Assembly: GCA_934202525.1 (NCBI GenBank) | Contig: CAKPYB010000058.1 | Span: 1 to 16,255 of the forward strand | Source of the DNA: an uncultured Prevotella sp. | Lineage (GTDB): Bacteria > Bacteroidota > Bacteroidia > Bacteroidales > Bacteroidaceae | DNA length: 16,255 nucleotides | Direction of reading: 5' to 3' | Part shown: positions 9,253 through 15,398 of the stretch, piece after piece | Layout: every line of letters begins with the position of its first letter | Position numbering within the stretch: position 1 is the stretch's first letter | Position numbers and translations under genes: made by a program | The notes under the pieces: generated by a model | What the model was told of the DNA's origin: nothing | Database searches by the model: none | The model's input: the letters and a program-made list of their open reading frames with translations, nothing else

Positions 9253-12105
9253 TCAGACTTTCAGATGGATGGTCTGTGTTTTCCCCGTGATATCAGTTAC
9301 CACGGCGATCCCTCCATCACGAATCTCGACCTTCTCATATTTGGCATCAACTATCACCTTGCCTTTTAAGGTCATAATACCCCAATATCTTGGAATCTCT
9401 TCAAAGGCACAATAGGCACCAACAGGTTGCGCTATGCTGCGATAAAGGGGTGGCACGACAACTCTGCCATCCACTTTTATGCCCCATTTCTTTCCAGCCT
9501 GATATAATTCCACATGTCCTGCTACAGACTTTTCATGCAAAAGAATCATCTCGCTTGCTTCCTTTTTCTTCTCCTGTAACATCATCTCATCATAGTATTT
9601 CTTGCCAAGGCGAGGCATTACAATATGAAGATCTTCATTTTCATTCTTTGGGTTATTGCATCCAATATAGGTCTTCTTCAAATATGAATCCACCAGGTAG
9701 TAGTCCTGCTTGCTGTCCATAACCACGATACAACCACAACGAAGAGTGGCACACTTCCAATACACATGTTCATAATCACCACGCAAGAAACATACTCGAT
9801 TACTATCTATAGTAGCCTTCATCATCAAGCCATTGCCTCCTTCATAATAGTACCATTCCTGGCAACCACTATCTACTAAATAATTATAACGATATATCAG
9901 GTAATCCCCAAAATTGAACAGGTCATATTTGGAAGGGCAATATGGCCAAGAGAAATGTTCGTAGGTGCGAGACATATAAACATCTCCATATTTGATGAAC
10001 TCCCAACCTTCTAGCGTAACCACCTTTGGAACATCGTAAACATTGGGACCATCGTCAATAATAGCTCCAGACAACAGGTCATAATAGCAGACCTCCTTTC
10101 TGCGATGTCGGTAGAACAGGATGTTGCCATCCAACAGCTTCATGTCACGGTAATCGCCTGGCTCCAAGACTTGTTCTCCCTGCCGGTTCACTACCGTCAT
10201 CTTCCCATCAGGAAGCTTGATGATGGCAAACTCCCCTCTACTGTCCACAAACTCTCGATAATGCAGCGTCTGGAGCAACTCCTCATGGCTCACCACCATC
10301 TCCATTTCCGAATCAGAATCATCCTGATGCCCCTCTTGCTCCTCACTTCCCAGGAAAAACGCTCTTTCCTTGGCAGTCTCCTTCTTCTTGCCAACTTTCA
10401 GTTTTCCTTCAAACATCGCATTCCAGTTCCATACCTGTGATGGCAATCCGAACACCCGGTATAATCCCACGTTATCTATCATCACGCAGCTCTTCTTTCC
10501 CCTGGCTACTCGCAATCCTCTTCCTACCATCTGCAGATACTTGGCAAGCGACAAGGTAGGACGAGCCAACTGCACAAACTCAATATCCGGACAGTCAAAA
10601 CCCTCCGAGAAGATATCCACATTCACCAATACTTGTATAGGAGCAGCCCCATCAGCAGCCCGCAAGCAAGTAGCACCAAGCCCATCAGCAGCCCCATCAA
10701 CAGGTCCATCAGCAACTCCATCAGCAGCCCGCGAACAAGTAGCAGCAAGTCTATCGCCAACCTCATCAGCAGGTCGCAAGCAAGTAGCACCCAGGCGGTC
10801 CCATCCCGCACAATCTGGCGAGACCTTTGATGGTCCGCCAACCTTAGAGCGTAGCGGTTCCGAGCGACGAGGAGGAGCGGTTTCCTCCCTCGCTCCTGAG
10901 GAGAGAGGGTCGGGGTGAGAGGTGGAGCCCTCTTTAATGGTAAAGAGGGACGGGGTGATTTTAGAAAAATATTGAGAAGTATTAGAAGAAGCTTTAAATC
11001 TTTCAATAAGTTCTTTTCGTAAAGAACTTGGCGTTTTACTATCAATGGCAACAGCCGCTATGCCGTGTTCTCTGTAGAACTCGGCAATAGCATTAGCATG
11101 AGAAATATTGATGGCATACACGATGCCCTTCCTGTCTTTGCCATACTTCTCAAAACTTTTATAAAGCCTTTCAATGCTCGGTTTCTTGTTCAAAACCCGA
11201 TCCATCTCCTTGTTCTGATAATCACCATCTGCTCCTCGCTTCTGCAAGGAATCAATGAGCCCTTGCGTCACACCATCCGATTTGATGCTCACAAAATCGT
11301 ATGTTGCCAATCTTCCCTTGCTGATAAATTCAGGAACACTCCAGGACTGTACCAATACGTCAAACAGATCGGTAAAACCCTTACCATTCAATCGGCAAGG
11401 AGTAGCCGTCAGTCCCAGGAACTTAGCTTTCGGGAATCTCTCCCACATTCCCTTGTAAGTCTTGGCAAGCGCATGGTGTGCCTCGTCAATCACTATCATC
11501 CCCGGTTCTTCCTCTATCTCGTCATAGTGCTTCGACAACCATTGTATCGACACAGCCTTTATCGGCATCATGTCAGAATTAGGATTAACAGAAGAGGCAG
11601 AAGTGGCACCAAGCCCATCACCACCCCTCTCAGCAAGGCGGTCCCATCCCGCACAATCTGGCGAGACCTTTGATGGTCCGCCAACCTTAGAGCGAAGCGG
11701 TTCCGAGCACCGAGTAGGGCGGTTTCCTCCCGCTCCCCTGAGGGTGAGAGGGTCGGAGTGAGAGGTGGAGCCCTCTTTAAGGGTAAAGAGGGACGGGGTG
11801 ATTTTCGAAGAATTGACAGGGTGGTTCGAAAAATCCTCTTTTATGGTAAGGGAGGACGGGTGGGTTTTCGAAAAAACTCTTTCAATAGTTTCTCGAATCT
11901 GAGAAACCAGCTCCCTTCTATGGGCAACAATCCAAACATGACAATTAGAATGTTCCCTCAAAAACGATTCTACGACCGAAGCGAGTAGAACCGTTTTTCC
12001 CGTACCCGTTGGCATTTGTGCCATCACGGACCGATGAAGGCGCAACGCCTTCTCAATCCGTTCCTTCATATCCTCTTGGTAATCAAAAAGCTTAATATTC
12101 TTCAT
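9253..12105 (-). CDS. SF2 DEAH-box helicase with two in-frame repeat insertions and a WG-like C-terminal domain
   Basis: 950 residues from ATG 12105 (MKNIKLFDYQEDM, matching the usual Q-motif start); an in-frame ATG at 12147 adds 14 unlikely residues. Helicase motifs: PTGTGKT (32-38, Walker A), IVAHRRELVSQI (Ia), VIDEAHHAL (207-210 DEAH), LGLTATPCRL (III), NVDIFSEGFDCPD (V) and QMVGRGLR (525-532, VI). This is the family of ATP-dependent DNA/RNA remodelling helicases found alone or in defence islands. Two stretches do not belong to it: about residues 79-181 between Ia and II, and about 373-489 between IV and V. Both encode the same repeat (SKITPSLFT...KEGSTSH and EPLRSKVGGPSK, SPDCAGWDRL). Removing them would rejoin normal helicase sequence (ERFKA to IQVLVNV). 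The C-terminal 380 residues carry WG-repeat-like units (KWGIKVDGRVVVPPLY at 873, YWGIMTLKGKVIVD at 907), probably a beta-rich binding domain. Function of the whole protein is not known. Confidence 0.85.
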   Translation of the reverse strand: MKNIKLFDYQEDMKERIEKALRLHRSVMAQMPTGTGKTVLLASVVESFLREHSNCHVWIVAHRRELVSQIRETIERVFSKTHPSSLTIKEDFSNHPVNSSKITPSLFTLKEGSTSHSDPLTLRGAGGNRPTRCSEPLRSKVGGPSKVSPDCAGWDRLAERGGDGLGATSASSVNPNSDMMPIKAVSIQWLSKHYDEIEEEPGMIVIDEAHHALAKTYKGMWERFPKAKFLGLTATPCRLNGKGFTDLFDVLVQSWSVPEFISKGRLATYDFVSIKSDGVTQGLIDSLQKRGADGDYQNKEMDRVLNKKPSIERLYKSFEKYGKDRKGIVYAINISHANAIAEFYREHGIAAVAIDSKTPSSLRKELIERFKASSNTSQYFSKITPSLFTIKEGSTSHPDPLSSGAREETAPPRRSEPLRSKVGGPSKVSPDCAGWDRLGATCLRPADEVGDRLAATCSRAADGVADGPVDGAADGLGATCLRAADGAAPIQVLVNVDIFSEGFDCPDIEFVQLARPTLSLAKYLQMVGRGLRVARGKKSCVMIDNVGLYRVFGLPSQVWNWNAMFEGKLKVGKKKETAKERAFFLGSEEQEGHQDDSDSEMEMVVSHEELLQTLHYREFVDSRGEFAIIKLPDGKMTVVNRQGEQVLEPGDYRDMKLLDGNILFYRHRRKEVCYYDLLSGAIIDDGPNVYDVPKVVTLEGWEFIKYGDVYMSRTYEHFSWPYCPSKYDLFNFGDYLIYRYNYLVDSGCQEWYYYEGGNGLMMKATIDSNRVCFLRGDYEHVYWKCATLRCGCIVVMDSKQDYYLVDSYLKKTYIGCNNPKNENEDLHIVMPRLGKKYYDEMMLQEKKKEASEMILLHEKSVAGHVELYQAGKKWGIKVDGRVVVPPLYRSIAQPVGAYCAFEEIPRYWGIMTLKGKVIVDAKYEKVEIRDGGIAVVTDITGKTQTIHLKV
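10642..10793 (-). repeat. Degenerate tandem repeats inside helicase insertion 2
   Basis: On the + strand the units CCATCAGCAGCCCGC and AAGCAAGTAGCACCAAG recur several times with changes (for example 10648-10682, 10724-10750 and 10765-10792). They encode an Ala/Asp/Gly-rich linker with repeats of GATCLRAADG type. Length change by slippage would keep the frame only in multiples of three. A short related stretch (GTGGCACCAAGCCCATCA, 11603-11620) precedes the repeat core in insertion 1. Confidence 0.75.
10794..10969. repeat. GC-rich structured repeat, copy A (inside helicase gene)
   Basis: Begins GGCGGTCCCATCCCGC and ends GATTTTAGAAAAA. The first 80 or so bases match the other four copies closely. 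The variant CACAATCTGGCGAG replaces CATAACATGGCGAAG of the intergenic copies and is one base shorter. Two hairpins: CCCTC-G-CTCC / GGAG-A-GAGGG with loop TGA (10887-10909), and CCCTCTTTA / TAAAGAGGG with loop ATGG (10928-10949). On the minus strand it is translated in frame as part of the helicase. Confidence 0.85.
11637..11876. repeat. GC-rich structured repeat, copy B (inside helicase gene)
   Basis: Same core and same helicase-specific CACAATCTGGCGAG variant as copy A. It has two successive end modules: CCCTCTTTA / TAAAGAGGG (11771-11792) and CCTCTTTTA / TAAGGGAGG with loop TGG (11835-11855, paired using two G-U pairs). Each is followed by GACGGG and a GG/GA-TTTTCGA tail. It is translated in the same frame as copy A. 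Confidence 0.85.
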
Positions 12106-12127
12106 ATAAAAGCATATAATGAATATA

Positions 12128-12157
12128 GTGTCCCTGCTATATTCCAAGCAGTGACAC
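12128..12157 (-). promoter_or_regulatory. Imperfect palindrome upstream of the helicase gene
   Basis: GTGTC-C-CTGCT (12128-12138) pairs with AGCAG-T-GACAC (12147-12157) around an 8-base loop: ten pairs and one mismatch. It lies 23 bases upstream of the helicase ATG. It may be an operator or a leader hairpin. A weak -7-like TATATTCA overlaps its left arm on the minus strand. The rest of 12158-12309 shows no convincing gene, only A/T-rich sequence and a 35-codon + strand frame that I do not trust. Confidence 0.35.
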
Positions 12158-12309
12158 CTATCAGTATGTTAAAAAGTAAGATGGTATCTTTTTTTAAATT
12201 CAAAAAAAAGAAAAGTCAAAAAGACGGGCAGAACTTCATCAAAAGCCCTGCCAATCTTAAAGTATATAATTAAAAATCTAGATTCTTATCCTTTTGTGTT
12301 TTCCAGATA

Positions 12310-12613
12310 TTAGGCAATTGAAGTCAATTTCTTCAAATCATAGTACATCAAACGAGTGTGCAAAGTCTTTGCTACGTCGAATGACATCCACTCGAATACT
12401 ATCATTTGATAGTGTAAACATACAAACGATTGTCTTAGGATCCTCATCCAAAATAAAACAATAAGTCTTTCCTAACAACTCTTTCTTGTAACGCATAGCG
12501 TCATTCTGAAAGAAGTCATCAAGGTCAGCATCTCCACAGGTAAAAGGGTGACAAGATGACAATATCTTATCATCCAATTTCACAAGTTTGCATTTTTCCA
12601 ACAAAAACCCCAT
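12310..12613 (-). pseudogene. Broken GNAT acetyltransferase (TacT/AtaT-like toxin) with internal deletion
   Basis: The N-terminal part (MGFLLEKCKLVKLDD..., with CGDADLDDFFQNDA, LLGKTYCF and IVCMFTLSNDSI) aligns residue for residue with the first 72 or so residues of the intact paralogue at 13433-14023. The reading frame then goes off and stops at 12338. In another frame, the minus-strand end (12310 to about 12370) still reads AKTLHTRLMYYDLKKL, matching the paralogue's last residues KPLKTRLMYFDLILI. About 100 central residues, including the acetyl-CoA-binding motif, are missing and the junction (near 12385) is out of frame. The toxin should be dead. Its antitoxin gene just upstream is intact. 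Confidence 0.8.
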
Positions 12614-12615
12614 AA

Positions 12616-12771
12616 TCAAAAACCCGCTTTTTTCAGAATGGCACGAGCTTCGGCTACTTTTGCAGAGAAGTCCACACGATTATTATTATTCATAACTTCT
12701 TCTGCTCTCTTCACAAAGCGAGCTGCTTCTTCACCTCGTAGAGTCGGTATCACTTTAATATCTATTGCCAT
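12616..12771 (-). CDS. Small antitoxin-like protein of the broken GNAT pair (51 residues)
   Basis: Starts MAIDIKVIPTLRGEEAARF and ends ARAILKKAGF. It is clearly related to the 51-residue protein at 14034-14189: same length, G-E/D-EA near residue 14, RAEE at 22-25, DFS at 34-36, AILxKA close to the end. The stop TGA lies two bases before the GNAT start, a tight antitoxin-toxin arrangement. It is short, charged and mostly helical by eye; I do not see a ribbon-helix-helix DUF1778 pattern, which GNAT toxins usually have as partner. Role as antitoxin is inferred from gene order. It is driven by the shared promoter block at 12800-12871. Confidence 0.65.
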   Translation of the reverse strand: MAIDIKVIPTLRGEEAARFVKRAEEVMNNNNRVDFSAKVAEARAILKKAGF

Positions 12772-12799
12772 AATCTTCTCCTTTTAAACATTTAATTCT

Positions 12800-12871
12800 G
12801 CCGCCAAAGTTACGCTTTTTTCTCGAAACCACCAAGAAAATCAAAAGAAATCTGCAACTTATCATCAAATT
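12800..12871 (-). promoter_or_regulatory. Shared 72-base promoter block, unit 1
   Basis: On the minus strand a TTG (12833-12835) is followed after exactly 20 bases by TAACTTTG (12805-12812), a near-ideal Bacteroidota promoter, with the antitoxin ATG about 33 bases beyond. By eye 69 of 72 bases match the block at 14224-14295 and about 59 match 15253-15324. The region on its right (12872-12951) is A/T-rich with repeated TAAACTATTAACTGTAAAC-like units and leads into repeat copy C. Confidence 0.85.
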
Positions 12872-12951
12872 GCTACAAAATCAACTATAAACAATAAACT
12901 ATTAACTGTAAACAACAAACAGCTGTTCCCTACCTCAGCAAGCTATAGTAA

Positions 12952-13287
12952 GGCGGTCCCATCCCGCATAACATGGCGAAGACCGCTTTGGTCCGCCAAC
13001 CTTAGAGCGAAGCGGTTCCGAGCACCGGAGGGCGGTTACATCCCTAATCCCTATGGTAGGGATTTAGGGCTTGGGTATAGGGTAAGGACCCTCCCGCTGG
13101 GGTTTCTGTCCCCTACAAGGGGAACCGAAGGGGGTGTAAAGACCATTGAAGAAGACCGAGATGAGAGGTGGAGCCTTCTTTAATGGGAAAAAGCGATGCC
13201 AATGAGTGCAATGAAAGCTCGCTTTCAAATTGCCGAGTGCAGCTCGCTTTATCAAAAAAAAGAAGGACGGGATGATTTTAGAAAAAC
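12952..13287. repeat. GC-rich structured repeat, copy C
   Basis: Core GGCGGTCCCATCCCGCATAA... with one altered stretch (ACCGCTTTGGTCC for ACCTTTGATGGTCC). Its body carries CCCTAATCCCT / AGGGATTTAGGG (13042-13070) and TCCCCT-ACA-AGGGGA (13108-13122). It ends with the CCTTCTTT / AAAGAAGG arms, which are split by a nested repeat, and GATTTTAGAAAAA. The first 200 bases are nearly identical to copy E. The 145 bases between it and the GNAT gene (13288-13432) hold no gene I can support. Confidence 0.85.
13190..13255. repeat. Second repeat nested in the loop of copy C's end hairpin
   Basis: Between the two arms of the terminal hairpin lies about 65 bases containing AAAGCTCGCTTTC and GTGCAGCTCGCTTT, with GCAATGAAAGC and TTGCCGAGTGC arms. 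This sequence is absent from the other four copies, where the loop is only three or four bases. I recall similar stretches as dispersed repeats in Bacteroidota, from memory only. It looks like one repeat inserted in another. Confidence 0.6.
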
Positions 13288-13432
13288 TCAAACGTACCTT
13301 CAGACGTAAAATCCAAAGGTACACTAGTTGTGAACACTGGTAAAATTACTGGTGCTTCTCTCATTGTTTCTGTACAGATTGTAGTAATCGCATATTACCG
13401 AGACACCGCTATCACCAGCTACTAGCTTTTAC

Positions 13433-14023
13433 TTACTTGATAAGTATCAAATCAAAGTACATTAGACGAGTCTTTAATGGCTTATCAGAAACAATACCTC
13501 TATAAGATTTTTCCTGCTCTTCAGTGCTGAACATAAAATCAAAACCATTCTTCTTATAAAAAGCCACAGGCACATCTTCATTATAGGCATCAACTACCAA
13601 ATAACGACAGCCCGTTTTATTATATGGTTCAACAAACCAGGACTTAATAAAGTCCATTACTTCTGTTCCTATATGAAGATGTTGAAATTTTGTCGAAATT
13701 CCTAACCTTCCTATAAGTACAGCAGGATATATCAAATCCTGTTTTATATGAGGAACATGCTTTCCAACTTTTTTCTTTCTTGCATTAGGCAAGTATTTCG
13801 TGAAAATACTGGCATTTGAGACCGTAAAGGCACATACGATATCAGCCTTAGATTCCTCAAGATAATAGCAGTAAGATTTACCAAACAAGTTATCGGCATA
13901 AGCCACAGCATCATTATGGAAGAATCCATCCAAGTCTTCATTGCCACATGAAAATGAAATAGATTCTTCCAATATTTCTTTTGTCAATGGTGAAAACACC
14001 GTTTTGTCTGCTAAAAATCCCAT
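13433..14023 (-). CDS. GNAT-family acetyltransferase, probable TacT/AtaT-like toxin
   Basis: 196 residues. The N-terminal FSCGNEDLDGFFHNDA and the following FGKSYCYYLE...IVCAFTVSNASI match the start of toxin-type GNATs, which read CG-x-x-x-LD-x-F-x-x-x-A. The acetyl-CoA loop region is IGRLGISTKFQHLHIGTEVM (104-123), with a degenerate Q-x-x-x-I-G motif, and the C-terminal part has AFYKKNGF (154-161), whose Tyr156 corresponds to the usual catalytic Tyr. Members of this group acetylate the amino acid on charged tRNAs and stop translation; that substrate is inferred, not shown. It lies 10 bases after a 51-residue partner gene and is complete, unlike the paralogue at 12310-12613. The start is ATG 14023, matching the paralogue. 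Confidence 0.8.
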   Translation of the reverse strand: MGFLADKTVFSPLTKEILEESISFSCGNEDLDGFFHNDAVAYADNLFGKSYCYYLEESKADIVCAFTVSNASIFTKYLPNARKKKVGKHVPHIKQDLIYPAVLIGRLGISTKFQHLHIGTEVMDFIKSWFVEPYNKTGCRYLVVDAYNEDVPVAFYKKNGFDFMFSTEEQEKSYRGIVSDKPLKTRLMYFDLILIK

Positions 14024-14033
14024 AATACTAACT

Positions 14034-14189
14034 TTAAAATTTTGCTTTTGCCAAAATAGCCTTCATCTCAGCACGTTGCTTTGAGAAATCTATGCTACCA
14101 CGCTTCTTCAAGGTTTCTTCAGCTCTTTCTCTGAAAGCTAAAGCCTCATCACCAGTCAGCATTGGGATACCACTAATTGCTAATGCCAT
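14034..14189 (-). CDS. Small antitoxin-like partner of the GNAT gene (51 residues)
   Basis: Starts MALAISGIPMLTGDEALAF and ends MKAILAKAKF. It is homologous to the 51-residue protein at 12616-12771 and sits in the same place before a GNAT gene. Mostly helical and charged, with no membrane segment and no obvious DNA-binding motif apart from possible helices. The duplicated two-gene arrangement, both behind the same promoter block, is the main support for an antitoxin role. It is too short to be found by many gene callers. Confidence 0.7.
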   Translation of the reverse strand: MALAISGIPMLTGDEALAFRERAEETLKKRGSIDFSKQRAEMKAILAKAKF

Positions 14190-14223
14190 AATATTATCTC
14201 CTATTATTTAGTTTATATAACTT

Positions 14224-14295
14224 GCCGCCAAAGTTACGCTTTTTCTTCGAAACCACCAAGAAAATCACAAGAAATCTGCAACTTATCATCAAATT
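14224..14295 (-). promoter_or_regulatory. Shared 72-base promoter block, unit 2
   Basis: Minus strand: TTG (14257-14259), exactly 20 bases, then TAACTTTG (14229-14236), with the antitoxin ATG 40 bases further. Right of it, 14296-14352 is A/T-rich with GTAAACTATTAAC and ATAAACTATTAAC in tandem, leading into repeat copy D. Confidence 0.85.
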
Positions 14296-14352
14296 CCCTG
14301 GATATAAGCTGTAAACTATTAACTATAAACTATTAACACCCTTCAATCCCCT

Positions 14353-14660
14353 GGCGGTCCCATCCCGCATAACATGGCGAAGACCTTTGATGGTCCGCCA
14401 ACCTTAGAGCGAAGCGGTTCCGAGCACCGGAGGGCGGTTACATCCTTCCTTCTGAGGAGGAAGGCTTGGTTAGAGGTGGAGCTCTCCTTGCAGGAGAGAC
14501 GGAGAGGTAGAAAAGTCAGCACTGTAGGGCGGTTACATCCTTCCTTCTGAGGTTTCTGTCCCCTGCGAGGGGAATCGAAGGGGTCTTAAAGACCATTGAT
14601 GAGAGGCTTGGTGAGAAAGGTAAAACTCTCCTTGCAGGAGAGACAGAGAGGTAGAAAAAC
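14353..14660. repeat. GC-rich structured repeat, copy D
   Basis: Typical core, then a doubled body: GGGCGGTTACATCCTTCC occurs at 14433 and again at 14527. Hairpins: CCTTCCTTC / GAGGAAGG type with loop TGA (14443-14464), CTCTCCT / AGGAGAG with loop TGC twice (14482-14498 and 14626-14642), and TCCCCT-GCG-AGGGGA (14559-14573). The stretch 14661-14750 up to the YafQ stop holds no gene I can support. Confidence 0.85.
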
Positions 14661-14750
14661 CTTTGAAAAAGGTCATTGGGATTCCCGAATCTACTTCATG
14701 AACTTCGCTTGAATGAATTGCAGCACTTTCCATGCCATTTTCATTAGTTT

Positions 14751-15026
14751 TTAGAAAACATCACTATGAGAACCTGTATTAGTCATCACTAAAACCAGCT
14801 CATCATTATATTGTTTCCATATCAACAGCCAATCTGGCATAATATGACATTCCCAACTTCCCGCATATTGCCCAGATAGTTTATGCGGCTTATATTCAGG
14901 AGGTAATTTTCCAGTCTCTTCAAGTAATCGAATTACTTTCTTTAGCTTTTCCATTGGAAGATTACGTTTTTTACAACGCTTTACATCCTTTTCAAAGCGA
15001 CTGGTAGCTATGATTCTGTATTTCAT
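14751..15026 (-). CDS. YafQ-family (RelE fold) mRNA interferase toxin
   Basis: 91 residues. Ribosome-dependent endoribonuclease type of type II toxin-antitoxin systems. The YafQ signature is clear: PHKLSGQYAGSWECHI, then PDWLLIW, then NTGSHSDVF at the end. The residues equivalent to those important in E. coli YafQ are all present (His48, His61, Asp65, Trp66, His87, Phe91), so it should be active. The start codon overlaps the stop of the upstream antitoxin gene by four bases (ATGA), giving coupled translation. It should cut mRNA in the ribosomal A site when the antitoxin is degraded under stress. Confidence 0.93.
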   Translation of the reverse strand: MKYRIIATSRFEKDVKRCKKRNLPMEKLKKVIRLLEETGKLPPEYKPHKLSGQYAGSWECHIMPDWLLIWKQYNDELVLVMTNTGSHSDVF

Positions 15027-15226
15027 ATTCCCAACTTTTCAAACATATCATCAGCACTTTCATACTCCGTCACTCTACCATGACGAATATCATTCATTGC
15101 TTCTTCTATCCCAGACATGCTTTTCTGATGATTAGGAACAATCACAACGCCTTTCATTGCCTCAAGAACTTTCTTGAGTCCAGCCATAACACTATTATCT
15201 TCCACTTGTATAGTTAATGTTGCCAT
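15023..15226 (-). CDS. Antitoxin of the YafQ pair
   Basis: 67 residues, MATLTIQVEDNSVMAGLKK... to VTEYESADDMFEKLGI. The N-terminal beta strand followed by a helix suggests a DNA-binding dimer part; the acidic C-terminal stretch with Y-x-S-x-D-D-x-F-x-x-L is typical of antitoxin tails that wrap the toxin. It is a common Bacteroidota partner for YafQ/RelE and is unrelated to the 51-residue proteins of the GNAT pairs. It probably represses its own promoter (15253-15324), but that block is shared with the GNAT units, so the operator is unclear. Confidence 0.85.
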   Translation of the reverse strand: MATLTIQVEDNSVMAGLKKVLEAMKGVVIVPNHQKSMSGIEEAMNDIRHGRVTEYESADDMFEKLGI

Positions 15227-15252
15227 AACCTATAATTTTAAACGTTAAACTT

Positions 15253-15324
15253 TTCCGCAAAATTACGCTTTTTCTTCGAAACCACCAAGAAAAAAGCAAT
15301 AATTCTGCAACTCATCAGCCAATT
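15253..15324 (-). promoter_or_regulatory. Shared 72-base promoter block, unit 3
   Basis: Minus strand: TTG (15286-15288), exactly 20 bases, then TAATTTTG (15258-15265), with the antitoxin ATG 32 bases beyond. It is the most divergent of the three blocks but has the same length and the same central ACGCTTTTTCTTCGAAACC stretch. The adjacent 15325-15398 is A/T-rich with several AAACTATAAATTGTAAA-like repeats before repeat copy E. Confidence 0.85.
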
Positions 15325-15398
15325 TCCCCCGAATAAACAGTAAACTACAAACAGCAAACTATAAATTGTAAATTATTAATTGTAAACAGCTATCCCCT

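Noticed and set aside
12167..12273. 35-codon + strand frame MLKSKMVSFFKFKKKK...
   Set aside because: Low-complexity Lys/Phe peptide in A/T-rich sequence, with no promoter box before it and lying just upstream of the divergent helicase gene. Too weak to call.
13064..13324. Minus-strand frame of 86 codons inside repeat copy C; likewise 14533-14733 and 15499-15699 in copies D and E
   Set aside because: They consist of the repeat sequence itself, end at different points in each copy and show no start signals. They are repeat translations, not genes.
13290..13425. Open + strand stretch reading GTLVVNTGKITGASLIVS...
   Set aside because: No in-frame ATG, no promoter and no recognised family; it could be a decayed gene end but is equally likely chance.
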